This document shows, piece after piece, positions 7,727 through 14,642 of a stretch of DNA of 16,178 bases. A model generated the notes under the pieces. That model saw nothing but the letters and a program-made list of their open reading frames with translations. It made no database searches and was not told the DNA's origin. The stretch comes from an uncultured Bacillaceae bacterium (GTDB lineage: Bacteria; Bacillota; Bacilli; Bacillales; Alkalibacillaceae), in assembly GCA_937983065.1 (NCBI GenBank), contig CALKAL010000054.1, forward strand, positions 1 through 16,178, written 5' to 3'. Numbering within the stretch: position 1 is the first letter of the stretch; every line of letters starts with the position of its first letter. The translations under genes were made by a program, and so were the position numbers.

Positions 7727-7763
7727 TCGTTAACCCCCCTTGTAGCTTTTTTAGTTAACGATT
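7725..7763 (-). promoter_or_regulatory. Hairpin covering the ribD start region (possible expression platform)
   Basis: On the minus strand AATCGTTAAC (7754-7763) can pair perfectly over 10 bp with GTTAACGATT (7725-7734). The 19-nt loop contains the AAGGGGG ribosome-binding sequence, and the last two stem bases are the first two bases of the TTG start codon. There is no T run after it, so it is not an intrinsic terminator. It begins 8 nt after the riboswitch. I infer it limits initiation at ribD, but how it would couple to FMN binding is not evident. Confidence 0.5.
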
Positions 7764-7770
7764 TTATTAA

Positions 7771-7906
7771 GATCCTTCTCCCATCCAGACTTTCACTGTC
7801 GGTCCTAGATTTTCACTAGGTCAACCGTATATCATAAACGGTTCGCGGACTTTGGTATATTTACCATTACCGCCGGTCGGGATTTACACCCTGCCCCGAA
7901 GAGATC
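7771..7906 (-). promoter_or_regulatory. FMN riboswitch (RFN element)
   Basis: The minus strand reads through the canonical conserved blocks in order: TCTTCGGGGCAGGGTG, AAATCCCGACCGGCGGT, AGTCCGCGA, a variable hairpin, CCGACAGTGAAAGTCTGGAT and GGGAGAAGGATC. The ends pair (GATC at 7903-7906 with GATC at 7771-7774) to close P1. It lies 44 nt upstream of ribD. The family binds FMN and turns expression down. The usual long terminator between aptamer and gene is not visible here, so the output may be translational. Confidence 0.97.
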
Positions 7907-7970
7907 AAATACTATTTTTATATCTCCAACATCCTTTTTTAAATTAATGTGCAACTGTAATTCAATTTCA

Positions 7971-7998
7971 ATTATAATTGTATACAATTTAAAAGCAA
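7971..7998 (-). promoter_or_regulatory. Candidate promoter of the rib operon
   Basis: The minus strand has TTGCTT (7993-7998), a 16-bp spacer and a perfect TATAAT (7971-7976), about 65 nt upstream of the 5' end of the riboswitch. The -35 match is only partial. The spacer is largely a perfect palindrome, see the separate entry. Confidence 0.45.
7976..7989. promoter_or_regulatory. 14-bp palindrome, GntR-type operator candidate
   Basis: AATTGTATACAATT is a perfect palindrome. Its core TTGTATACAA matches the kind of site used by FadR/GntR-subfamily repressors (for example the gluconate repressor operator in B. subtilis). It sits in the spacer of the likely rib promoter and upstream of divergent deoD. 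The regulator is not in this window. Confidence 0.4.
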
Positions 7999-8116
7999 AG
8001 TAAATAGACTTGACTTAAACGAGCATGTATCGTTACGTAGCAATAAATGATTAAATTGCGTTTAATGACTTGTTTGTGGTAATTTTATGGTAAGAAAATT
8101 GAAGGAGGAAAACAAT

Positions 8117-8827
8117 ATGAGTACACATATTGGAGCAAATAAAGGGGATATTGCAGAAACAATTTTACTTCCAGGTGACCCTTTACGTGCGAAATATATT
8201 GCTGAAACTTTTTTTGAAAACGTTACCCAATATAATGAAGTGAGGGGAATGTACGGCTACACTGGCACGTATAAAGGAGAACGCATTTCTGTTCAAGGAA
8301 CTGGAATGGGAGTACCGAGTATATCAATTTATGTTAATGAATTAATTTCTGAATACGATGTTAAAAACTTCATTCGTGTCGGTTCCTCTGGGGCACTTCA
8401 AGAAGATATTAAAGTTCGTGATGTTATATTAGCTCAAACAGCAACTACAGATTCACAAATGAACCGCATGATTTTTGGTGGAATTGATTACGCGCCAACT
8501 GCAAATTTTGACCTGTTGAAAAAAGCTTATGATGCAGGCGTTGAAAAAGGGGTCAACTTGCACGTCGGTAATGTGTTTACGAGTGATAGCTTTTACCGCG
8601 ATAACGCTATGGAAACCTTTAATCTTTTAGCTAAATATCGTGTTTTAGCTGTTGAGATGGAAACAACGGCACTATACACATTAGCTGCGAAATTTAACCG
8701 AAAAGCACTGTCTATTTTAACGGTCAGTGATCACATTTTAACTGGTGAAGAAACGACAGCGGAGGAAAGACAATCAACATTCAGTGATATGATTGAAATT
8801 GCTCTTGAAGCGAGTTTGAACAAATAA
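8117..8827 (+). CDS. deoD: Purine-nucleoside phosphorylase, DeoD type
   Basis: Reversibly cleaves purine (deoxy)nucleosides with phosphate to free base and (deoxy)ribose 1-phosphate: nucleoside salvage, cytosolic, hexameric family. Signatures are [26 protein letters not shown] at the N-terminus (catalytic-site His4), [41 protein letters not shown] for ribose binding, and [16 protein letters not shown] near the end with the catalytic aspartate. The length of 236 aa is normal. The open frame extends to an ATG at 8087, but the ATG at 8117 has GAAGGAGGA at the right distance and matches the family. The promoter is not clear: a TTGACT at 8010-8015 lacks a convincing -10 partner. The nearest downstream terminator lies about 170 bp away, beyond a tandem repeat array. 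Confidence 0.96.
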   Translation: MSTHIGANKGDIAETILLPGDPLRAKYIAETFFENVTQYNEVRGMYGYTGTYKGERISVQGTGMGVPSISIYVNELISEYDVKNFIRVGSSGALQEDIKVRDVILAQTATTDSQMNRMIFGGIDYAPTANFDLLKKAYDAGVEKGVNLHVGNVFTSDSFYRDNAMETFNLLAKYRVLAVEMETTALYTLAAKFNRKALSILTVSDHILTGEETTAEERQSTFSDMIEIALEASLNK

Positions 8828-8860
8828 AAAGCTCGAGTCGCATGCCCGTTGAAATTTTTA

Positions 8861-8980
8861 TGAGCAAATTTCGGGATTTATGATCAAGTTTTATAACGTT
8901 ATGATCAAATTCACTGTATTTATGATCAAATTCACTAGGTTTATGATCAAATTCATTGTATTTATGATCAAATTGAATAT
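8861..8980. repeat. AT-rich 21-bp tandem repeat with TGATCA core
   Basis: TGATCA occurs at 8881, 8902, 8923, 8944 and 8965, exactly 21 bp apart, each within a unit like TTTATGATCAAATTCACT with small differences. A degenerate copy with TGAGCA sits at 8861, one base out of register. The array lies between the deoD stop codon and the next terminator, so it is probably transcribed as deoD 3' untranslated RNA. Because 21 is a multiple of three, the minus strand stays open as a peptide of 7-residue repeats, which I do not accept as a gene. Confidence 0.93.
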
Positions 8981-8998
8981 GCACCATTTAAAAGGCAG

Positions 8999-9030
8999 GC
9001 ACCAACTCATTAAAAGTTGGTGCTTTTCTT
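8999..9030 (+). terminator. Intrinsic terminator downstream of deoD
   Basis: A 9-bp perfect stem (GCACCAACT at 8999-9007 with AGTTGGTGC at 9015-9023) and a 7-nt loop are followed by TTTTCTT. It separates deoD from bioY. Confidence 0.9.
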
Positions 9031-9064
9031 ATTGTTAACCCCCTATTAAAATACAGTTGACAAT
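9031..9064. promoter_or_regulatory. BirA-type biotin operator of bioY
   Basis: ATTGTTAAC (9031-9039) and GTTGACAAT (9056-9064) form an inverted repeat separated by 16 bp, matching the Firmicute BirA operator layout (TGTTAAC, about 15 bp, GTTAACA) with one deviation in the right arm. The right arm overlaps the -35 element of bioY, as expected for repression by biotinyl-5'-AMP-bound BirA. Confidence 0.85.
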
Positions 9065-9085
9065 CCCTCTTTATTCTTTTACGAT
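9057..9085 (+). promoter_or_regulatory. SigA-type promoter of bioY
   Basis: A perfect TTGACA (9057-9062) is followed after 17 bp by TACGAT (9080-9085), and the start codon lies 26 nt further on. The -35 element is embedded in the BirA operator. Confidence 0.85.
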
Positions 9086-9110
9086 ATGAACAGAATAAGG
9101 GGGAGCAAGA

Positions 9111-9716
9111 ATGAGACAATCATCCTTTAAAACAATCGATTTAACCTTTGGTGCAATCTTCGTTGTCCTTATGATGATTGGTGCTAACATCGTTTATTGG
9201 ATTCCAGCACTTAAAATTACATATGCTGGTGGAGAAGTTCCATTAACATTACAAACGTTTTTCGCCATTTTAGCTGGCCTCCTTCTCGGTAAAAAATTAG
9301 GCGCCTTTTCAATGATCGTCTATATTGCCATCGGAATTTGCGGTGTCCCCGTATTTTCTGAAATGAAATCTGGGCCAATGCAATTATTACTTCCAACAGG
9401 TGGATTTTTACTATCATTCATTTTAGTAGCTTATGTCGCGGGTCTTGTCGTTGAAAAATTTAATAAAGAAAGTCTTTATGTTTATATAACTGGAGCGGCG
9501 ATTGGGTTAATGATCAACTACGGAATCGGCACGCCGTTTATGTATTTTTCTTTAAATTACGTCGTTGAATTACCTGTTAAATTTACCGTGGCCATTTTAA
9601 TGATGGTACCTTTTTTTATAAAAGATTTGGTTATTACGATGGCGATTGCTGTTATTATGCCTAAATTTATAACTCGACTACAAAAAGCATCCCTTCCAGT
9701 TGGCTTAAAAAGATAA
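9111..9716 (+). CDS. bioY: Biotin transporter substrate-binding subunit BioY
   Basis: Integral membrane S component of an energy-coupling-factor transporter for biotin uptake, a family that works with a shared EcfA/EcfT module or on its own. About six hydrophobic segments are visible across 201 aa. The family region ALKITYAGGEVPLTLQTFFAILAGLLLG is at about residues 33-60, followed by GVPVFSEMKSGPMQLLLPTGGFL. The ATG follows AAGGGGGAG. It corresponds in position to yuiG of B. subtilis, next to yuiE and yuiF/yuiD genes. It is a single-gene unit with its own BirA-type operator, so expression should rise when biotin is scarce. No ECF ATPase genes are nearby. Confidence 0.95.
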   Translation: MRQSSFKTIDLTFGAIFVVLMMIGANIVYWIPALKITYAGGEVPLTLQTFFAILAGLLLGKKLGAFSMIVYIAIGICGVPVFSEMKSGPMQLLLPTGGFLLSFILVAYVAGLVVEKFNKESLYVYITGAAIGLMINYGIGTPFMYFSLNYVVELPVKFTVAILMMVPFFIKDLVITMAIAVIMPKFITRLQKASLPVGLKR

Positions 9717-9718
9717 AA

Positions 9719-9768
9719 ATAACCTAGCTCATAATCACACCTAAAGAGTGATATCGAGCTAGGTATTT
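9719..9768. terminator. Bidirectional terminator between bioY and pepA
   Basis: The outer stem ACCTAGCTC (9722-9730) with GAGCTAGGT (9756-9764) and the inner stem ATCAC with GTGAT form one interrupted hairpin. T-rich runs follow on both strands. It serves two convergent genes. Confidence 0.85.
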
Positions 9769-9770
9769 TA

Positions 9771-11252
9771 TTATTGTCGATTTAAAATTGTTTTAGCCAA
9801 TGTTCTAGCCATTATTCCAGTTGGCCCTTTAGGACCGAGATCATGCTCGCTGTCTGTGACGGCAGTCCCAGCAATATCTAAATGAACCCATGGTGTATCT
9901 TCAGCAAACTCTCCGACAAAGGCACCTGCAGTAATAGGTTGAGCCAAGCGTCCTGGTGAGTTATTTAAATCAGCGATATGACTTTTTCTAACCATTTCTT
10001 TATAATCATCGAAGTAAGGAAGCTGCCAAATTGGCTCATCGACAGCTTCTGAGGCTTCTTTTACTTCACTAAACCATTCCTCATCATTTGACAGAGCACC
10101 TGTTACCGCCGTACCTAATGCGATTAATACCCCGCCCGTTAATGTAGCCACATCGACAATTTTAGAAGCGCCGAGCTGGTTAGCGTAAGCAACAGCATCA
10201 GCCAAAACGAGACGCCCTTCCGCATCAGTGTTTCTAACTTCTATCGTCTTTCCATTTAAAGCGACGATCACATCATCTGGCTTAAAGGCTTTACCACTAA
10301 TCATGTTGTCCGTAGATGCAATTAAAGCGACGACATTTTCTTTCGGCTTCAATTGGCCAATCGCATCCATCGCACCGATAACAGCAGCTGCGCCACCCAT
10401 ATCCATTTTCATGCCGACAATACCGTCTTTCGGTTTAATCGAATAGCCACCCGTATCAAATGTAATCCCTTTTCCAACGAGAGCAATTGGATTCTCCCAC
10501 GTTTCTTTCCCTTGATATTTCATCACGATAAAACGTGGTGGTTCATCGGATCCTTGGTTGACTGCTAATAAAGCGCCCATACCAATTTGTTCAATTTTCT
10601 CTTTATCAAATATTTCAATATTTAACTCGTGTTTTTCAGCGATATTTTCGGCAAATGTCGCTAAATCTGTCGCAGTTAATAAATTACCAGGTAAATTTAC
10701 TAAATGTCGTGCCACATTTGCACCACTTCCTAAAGCTAAGCCGACATTCATTCGGTCAATCATACCGTCTTCACTCGTTAAAACCGTCACCTCTGTTAAT
10801 TGGTGCTTCTCATCACGGTTTGTATGATAAGTCTCTAATTTGTACGTTGCTAGGGAAAAAGCTTCACCTAACGCTTCGTAATAGTCATCCGTATTATTTT
10901 CTGGTAACACACTTTCTAATTGAAGAGCGACACTATCAATATTATCTTTAGATACTTGCTTAAAAGCTTTTCCTAATGCTTTTCTAAATTTGTTAACCGA
11001 CAACTCGTTTTTCTTACCTAATCCGACGAAATAAATCCGTTTAACAGTCATTTTTCCAAATGTATGTACTTTGGAAACAGATCCGTATGAATAACTTACA
11101 TCACCACTTTTAACGAGTTCATCTAAATGCTGATCTAACATGTCGTTAACGTGTAAATAATGAGCCTGGTTTTGCTTTTGGTCTTCAAACAACCCAATAA
11201 TAATACCTTTAGACTCAAGCTCATTTAATGGAACATCTTTTAATTTGAACAT
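9771..11252 (-). CDS. pepA: Leucyl aminopeptidase, M17 family (YuiE/PepA)
   Basis: A cytosolic two-metal aminopeptidase that removes N-terminal residues from peptides, hexameric in the family. The N-terminal half (about residues 1-160) is the variable non-catalytic domain. The catalytic domain shows LVNLPGN, GKGITFDTGGYSIKP with the metal-binding lysine and aspartate, MKMDMGGAAAVIGAM, and the family signature NTDAEGRL at 341-348, followed by ADLNNSPGR and WVHLDIAGTA. At 493 aa it is normal in length and intact. The ATG has GGAGGT 6 nt upstream. It matches yuiE of B. subtilis by position, divergent from yuiD and convergent with bioY. I could not define a promoter in the AT-rich 11253-11399 interval. 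Confidence 0.95.
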   Translation of the reverse strand: MFKLKDVPLNELESKGIIIGLFEDQKQNQAHYLHVNDMLDQHLDELVKSGDVSYSYGSVSKVHTFGKMTVKRIYFVGLGKKNELSVNKFRKALGKAFKQVSKDNIDSVALQLESVLPENNTDDYYEALGEAFSLATYKLETYHTNRDEKHQLTEVTVLTSEDGMIDRMNVGLALGSGANVARHLVNLPGNLLTATDLATFAENIAEKHELNIEIFDKEKIEQIGMGALLAVNQGSDEPPRFIVMKYQGKETWENPIALVGKGITFDTGGYSIKPKDGIVGMKMDMGGAAAVIGAMDAIGQLKPKENVVALIASTDNMISGKAFKPDDVIVALNGKTIEVRNTDAEGRLVLADAVAYANQLGASKIVDVATLTGGVLIALGTAVTGALSNDEEWFSEVKEASEAVDEPIWQLPYFDDYKEMVRKSHIADLNNSPGRLAQPITAGAFVGEFAEDTPWVHLDIAGTAVTDSEHDLGPKGPTGIMARTLAKTILNRQ

Positions 11253-11341
11253 GACTTAACCTCCATATAATGTTAAAAAAGTAGTAACAATGTGAATACT
11301 ATTATTAATAATAAGTTTATCAGACATTAATCATTATTTAA

Positions 11342-11361
11342 AATGAAAATTGTTTTTCATT
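11342..11361. repeat. Short inverted repeat between pepA and yuiD
   Basis: AATGAAAA (11342-11349) and TTTTCATT (11354-11361) are perfect arms with a 4-nt centre. It lies in the divergent intergenic region about 50 bp upstream of yuiD and could be an operator. It resembles a Fur box in composition but not in spacing. The rest of 11253-11399 shows only AT-rich sequence. Confidence 0.4.
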
Positions 11362-11414
11362 CGACTAGGAATAAGGTATGATAATACTATACTTAAAAGG
11401 TGGATCGATCTTCT

Positions 11415-11888
11415 ATGGAAATTTTAACGAATAACCCTTTAATGATTGCTTTATTCGCTGTCATTTTTGCTCAAATCATTAAAGTCCCCATTCAATTTAT
11501 CGCCACGAGGAAGATTGATTTCTCGCTTATTTTCAGTACAGGGGGCATGCCGAGTAGTCATTCTGCAGCAGTATCTGCCTTAACGACAGCGATTGCGATT
11601 GAGCACGGGTTAAACTCTCCGTATTTTGCGATATCATGTGTGCTAAGTGTTATCGTCATGTACGATGCGACAGGGGTTAGAAGACATGCGGGGGAACATG
11701 CGACAGTTTTAAACCAATTAGTGAAAGATTTTCAACGCTTTATTGAGGAAGCGAAGCATTGGCCGAAAAAAGGCGAGTTAGAAAGACAAAAGGAGCTTAA
11801 AGAATTGCTCGGACATCAGCCGATTGAAGTTTTTTTCGGCGCATTAACTGGTGTATTATTAGCAATCATTTATTACAATATAATTTAA
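11415..11888 (+). CDS. yuiD: Divergent PAP2-family membrane protein YuiD (DUF212)
   Basis: A small integral membrane protein of about 157 aa related to acid phosphatase/vanadium-dependent haloperoxidases. The motif STGGMPSSHSAAVSAL (about residues 42-57) resembles the PAP2 SxxxH signature, and YDATGVRRHAGEHA (about 84-97) carries the second conserved cluster. Hydrophobic segments lie near residues 8-25, 50-85 and at the C-terminus (FFGALTGVLLAIIYY). The charged loop KHWPKKGELERQKELKELLGHQP is conserved in the family. The biochemical function is not established to my knowledge. Start choice: the frame opens at a GTG (11400), but the ATG at 11415 gives the family N-terminus MEILTNNPL and has AAAGGTGG about 11 nt upstream. 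Confidence 0.92.
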   Translation: MEILTNNPLMIALFAVIFAQIIKVPIQFIATRKIDFSLIFSTGGMPSSHSAAVSALTTAIAIEHGLNSPYFAISCVLSVIVMYDATGVRRHAGEHATVLNQLVKDFQRFIEEAKHWPKKGELERQKELKELLGHQPIEVFFGALTGVLLAIIYYNII

Positions 11889-11895
11889 CATAGCA

Positions 11896-11940
11896 TAAAA
11901 AAAGCTTGCTGACTAAATTAATGTCAACAAGCTTTTTTTA
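11896..11940. terminator. Bidirectional terminator between yuiD and yuiC
   Basis: A 13-bp outer stem (TAAAAAAAGCTTG at 11896-11908 with its complement at 11928-11940) plus an inner TGAC/GTCA stem is flanked by T runs on both strands. The 56 bp from here to the yuiC stop hold nothing I recognise. Confidence 0.9.
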
Positions 11941-11996
11941 TGACCACTTTCCATCGGGTCTAGGTTCACAAGTTATCTAAATAAACACTAAATTTT

Positions 11997-12647
11997 TTAT
12001 TCCTCCGCCACAACAGGCACAGCTTCATTTTCAATTTGTTCCGTCCAATAAGCGATATCCGCTTCTGATACAGTCCCATCACCTTGTTCAATCACATAAA
12101 CGTCGACTTCTTTTTTACCCCATTCTCGGTATACTTCCTCGACGGTATCGTAATATAAATCTATTTTCTTTCCTTTAATGGCGCCACCAATGTCTGTCAC
12201 AATCCCATAACCGTAATCAGGAACATAAAGAACTGTCCCTAATGGAAACACACTTAAGTCAGCTGCAATCGTTGATAAAGAATCTCTTTGTACTTTTAAA
12301 CCAGAGTACGTAATGCCGTAAAGGGGATGACCTTCACTTTTTCCAGTTGACTCGTATCCAGCCGTATACCCTGTTGCTAATACTGTTTCAACAGGAAATT
12401 GTTCAAAGGGATCGACTTCTACTTCACTCATCGCCATTAATTCTATTTCAAGTTCATCCATATTCTCCATTTCTATCATATGTGGTTTTTTAGTTAGAAC
12501 AACTTCAACTTGTTCGTTCATTGATGAATATCTCACTTCATCGTCTTTAGCGGGATTGTGAAACGTCGATATGAAAAGTAACCCTAGAGCTAGTATGCTC
12601 GCACTCGTCATACATATAATAAAAAAGTTTCTCAATCGATTACGCAA
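11997..12647 (-). CDS. yuiC: 3D-domain cell-wall protein YuiC (putative muralytic)
   Basis: A membrane-anchored extracytoplasmic protein of 216 aa. The N-terminal hydrophobic segment (about residues 8-28) is a signal anchor, then comes an acidic linker (about 55-85) and the 3D domain (about 86-188), named after three conserved aspartates, here Asp130 (STIAADLSVFPLGT), Asp152 (VTDIGGAIKG) and Asp163 (KIDLYYDT). ATGYTAGYESTGKSEGHPLYGITYSG opens the domain. The fold resembles MltA lytic transglycosylases and EXLX proteins, and Bacillus homologues have been described as cell-wall-cleaving resuscitation/stationary-phase proteins. About 25 acidic residues extend past the domain. The start is TTG (12645-12647), supported by AGAGGTGG 6 nt upstream. 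It is probably cotranscribed with yuiB (61-bp gap). Confidence 0.92.
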   Translation of the reverse strand: MRNRLRNFFIICMTSASILALGLLFISTFHNPAKDDEVRYSSMNEQVEVVLTKKPHMIEMENMDELEIELMAMSEVEVDPFEQFPVETVLATGYTAGYESTGKSEGHPLYGITYSGLKVQRDSLSTIAADLSVFPLGTVLYVPDYGYGIVTDIGGAIKGKKIDLYYDTVEEVYREWGKKEVDVYVIEQGDGTVSEADIAYWTEQIENEAVPVVAEE

Positions 12648-12708
12648 TTTTAACCACCTCTTGCCAAAAAGCGTAACCAGAATGAGAAACTTTTATACAT
12701 TTACCTTA

Positions 12709-13026
12709 TTAAAACATGCGATAACCACTTTTTCTTAACATTTTTATAACAATTCCTGCGACTATTGTTCCGACAAAGCCTGTGAGTAATATTGCTACGT
12801 CAACGATTTGTAAATTAATGAATGCATCCCATAAAGCTGGAAAAGAAGTACCAGGAGATGTGAAGTAATCCCAAAAACTAACATCATCTATAATAAAAAT
12901 AATGATAATCGGAAAAATAATTGACATAATCCAAGTTGAGCGAAGTAACATATTTAATATAAAGGCAATACCGAAAAATAAGACGAAAAATAGTAATGCT
13001 TCAATAAATATAATTAATACTCCCAA
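12709..13026 (-). CDS. yuiB: Small membrane protein YuiB
   Basis: A 105-aa very hydrophobic protein of unknown function, resembling YuiB of B. subtilis in length, position and the sequence FFVLFFGIAFILNMLLRSTWIM followed by a short loop and a C-terminal IKMLRKSGYRMF. Three or four membrane segments: about residues 3-25, 32-47 and 73-95, with a short more polar stretch (DDVSFWDYFTSPGTSF) between. The start is TTG (13024-13026), supported by AGGGGGA about 7 nt upstream. It is the first gene of a likely yuiB-yuiC unit. A separate yuiA gene is not visible in the 108 bp upstream. Confidence 0.85.
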   Translation of the reverse strand: MGVLIIFIEALLFFVLFFGIAFILNMLLRSTWIMSIIFPIIIIFIIDDVSFWDYFTSPGTSFPALWDAFINLQIVDVAILLTGFVGTIVAGIVIKMLRKSGYRMF

Positions 13027-13065
13027 TGAAAGTCCCCCTATGTATTCCAGTTTGTCACTTTCATT

Positions 13066-13093
13066 ATTTTATCTTATATCATTAAAAAAGCAA
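13066..13093 (-). promoter_or_regulatory. Candidate promoter of yuiB-yuiC
   Basis: The minus strand has TTGCTT (13088-13093), a 16-bp spacer and TAAAAT (13066-13071), about 40 nt upstream of the yuiB start. The -35 overlaps the 3' arm of the ndh terminator, so the match may partly be fortuitous. Confidence 0.35.
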
Positions 13094-13120
13094 AGATAGT
13101 TGCACGAACTATCTTTGCTT
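13083..13120 (-). terminator. Intrinsic terminator of ndh
   Basis: A 14-bp perfect stem (13088-13101 with 13107-13120), a 5-nt loop and a run of six T on the minus strand. It insulates ndh from yuiB. Confidence 0.93.
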
Positions 13121-13134
13121 AAATTGTGACAAAA

Positions 13135-14358
13135 TTAATGATACATATCTAGTTTACCTTTTTTCAAGAACAATCCGATACCACCTAATTGTAATAAATA
13201 GCGGTTATCAATGATCTTCTTCATAATTGAAGCAGAGCGGCCGTATAATTTTTTACCGCCGAAAACGACACCAATCGCATCCGTATTACCTAAAGAAGCA
13301 ACCGTTCCTCTAATATACGGCGTAAATCCATGAAGCTTACTGTCATTACCTTCAACTAATTGCTTTAAGTTATGTGCAGCAACCTCAGCCATTTGCGTTG
13401 CGATTTGCGCTGTTGGTGGGTAAGGTCTCCCTGTTTCTTTGTTCATAATTAACGCACAGTCACCGACAACAAAGACGTTATCATAATCTGGTGTTCTTAA
13501 GTCTTCTCTTACTTCGACTTTACCACGATTCACTTCAAAACCAGATTTTTCAACGATTGAATTACCGCGGACACCTGCTGCCCAGACGACGTTTTTCGAT
13601 TTAATTTCTTCTTGCTCGCCGTCTTTTTCAACGATAATGCCATCTTCTGTACATTTCTTAATCGCTGTACCTAGTTTAAATTCAACGCCTTTTTCTTCTA
13701 AACGGTTCATTGCATATTCAACTAATTCAGGATCAAAGCCTGCTAATGCTGTTGGACCCGCTTCAACACAAACGATGCGAACTTTATCACGGTCAATATC
13801 ATATTCACGGCAAAGTTCAGGAACGCGGTTTACAATTTCACCTGCATACTCAATCCCTGTAAAGCCTGCGCCACCAATCACAATCGTAATAAGCTCGTCT
13901 CTTTCTTCTTCCTGATTATTATATTGCGCGAAGTTGAAATCGATATGTTCGCGAATTAATCTTGAGCTATTAATACTCGTAATTGAAAGAGCATGTTCTT
14001 CTAATCCTTCGATACCGAACGTTGCTGTTTCGAAACCTAAAGCAACGACTAAATAATCGTAAGAAAGCTCTCCGTCTTCAAGCTGTACCGTTTGACTTTT
14101 CGGGTCAATCGAGACAACCGTATCTTGTACAAAATTGACACGATTAAAATTGACGACGTCTTTAATCGGGATGCGCACTTGATCGTGATGTAATGTTCCT
14201 GCAGCGCTTTCATGCAACCATGTCGTTTGATAATGATAATCATGCTTGTTCACTAAAGTAATATTCGCAGCATGTACTGATAATTTTTTTTGAAGCCTTA
14301 CTGCAGTCATAATACCACCGTAACCTGCTCCAAGAATGACAATATTAGGTTTATCCAT
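13135..14358 (-). CDS. ndh: Type II NADH dehydrogenase (NDH-2, YumB-like)
   Basis: A single-subunit, non-proton-pumping NADH:quinone oxidoreductase, peripheral on the inner face of the membrane, FAD-dependent. The FAD-binding GxGxxG is at residues 10-15 (GAGYGG). The NADH-binding motif is at 162-168 (GGAGFTG) followed by IEYAGE. The second FAD contact is NVFVVGDCA, then [18 protein letters not shown]. The C-terminal region ([14 protein letters not shown]) would form the amphipathic membrane-binding part. At 407 aa it matches YumB of B. subtilis. The ribosome-binding sequence upstream of the ATG (GGGTGTGATAAG) is weak. It is monocistronic, with a Rex-type operator in front, so repression when NADH is low is expected. 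It is divergent from yumC. Confidence 0.95.
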   Translation of the reverse strand: MDKPNIVILGAGYGGIMTAVRLQKKLSVHAANITLVNKHDYHYQTTWLHESAAGTLHHDQVRIPIKDVVNFNRVNFVQDTVVSIDPKSQTVQLEDGELSYDYLVVALGFETATFGIEGLEEHALSITSINSSRLIREHIDFNFAQYNNQEEERDELITIVIGGAGFTGIEYAGEIVNRVPELCREYDIDRDKVRIVCVEAGPTALAGFDPELVEYAMNRLEEKGVEFKLGTAIKKCTEDGIIVEKDGEQEEIKSKNVVWAAGVRGNSIVEKSGFEVNRGKVEVREDLRTPDYDNVFVVGDCALIMNKETGRPYPPTAQIATQMAEVAAHNLKQLVEGNDSKLHGFTPYIRGTVASLGNTDAIGVVFGGKKLYGRSASIMKKIIDNRYLLQLGGIGLFLKKGKLDMYH

Positions 14359-14414
14359 TTCTTATCACACCCATCCTTAGTTTTTAACATACAAAATGTA
14401 TCACAAAAACAAGT

Positions 14415-14432
14415 TTGTGATTTTTTTCACAG
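14415..14432. promoter_or_regulatory. Rex-type operator upstream of ndh
   Basis: TTGTGATTTTTTTCACAG is an 18-bp near-perfect inverted repeat with the TTGTGA-N6-TCACAA form of the redox repressor Rex (one mismatch at the last base). It is 57 bp upstream of the ndh start. A further TCACAA at 14401-14406 pairs in everted orientation with the left arm, so binding could extend. Rex releases DNA when NADH is high. Confidence 0.8.
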
Positions 14433-14435
14433 AAA

Positions 14436-14464
14436 AGTATAAAAAATGTCATAATTCCGTAATA
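14436..14464 (-). promoter_or_regulatory. Candidate promoter of ndh
   Basis: The minus strand has TATACT (14436-14441) immediately upstream of the Rex operator, so the operator would cover the transcription start. The -35 at 17 bp (ATTACG, 14459-14464) is poor. Confidence 0.35.
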
Positions 14465-14565
14465 CTTTTACTAAAATCAATCATAGAACTTTTTTATCTG
14501 TTTTTCAAGCCATAACTATGAAGTCTAATGTTTCAGAAAATTTAATGGTATTGTTGCAAATTAGT

Positions 14566-14594
14566 TTATCATTCATAAATTCTAATGTTATAAT
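14566..14594 (+). promoter_or_regulatory. SigA-type promoter of yumC
   Basis: TTATCA (14566-14571) is followed after 17 bp by a perfect TATAAT (14589-14594) with an extended -10 TG one base before it (14586-14587). The GTG start is 48 nt downstream. Confidence 0.75.
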
Positions 14595-14642
14595 GGTCAA
14601 TGGTGTTATGAAGTTTATTATTGGATTATTGGAGGAATTTAC

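Noticed and set aside
8050..8066. Inverted repeat ATTAAA-N5-TTTAAT upstream of deoD as an operator
   Set aside because: The 6-bp arms are pure A and T in an AT-rich region and could easily occur by chance.
8861..8980. Possible CRISPR array or iteron origin
   Set aside because: The units are contiguous without spacers. No replication initiator gene or DnaA-box cluster is nearby.
8781..8987. Minus-strand 68-aa reading frame with repeated FDHKYSE-like heptads
   Set aside because: It is the translation of the 21-bp DNA repeat, which stays open because 21 is divisible by three. It has no ribosome-binding site and overlaps the deoD 3' end.
11342..11361. Fur box at the pepA-yuiD intergenic inverted repeat
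   Set aside because: The arms do not follow the 7-1-7 TGATAAT-N-ATTATCA pattern, and neither neighbouring gene concerns iron.
11352..11379. SigB-like promoter (GTTTTT ... AGGTAT) upstream of yuiD
   Set aside because: The spacer of 16 bp is outside the usual 13-15 and both elements are degenerate.
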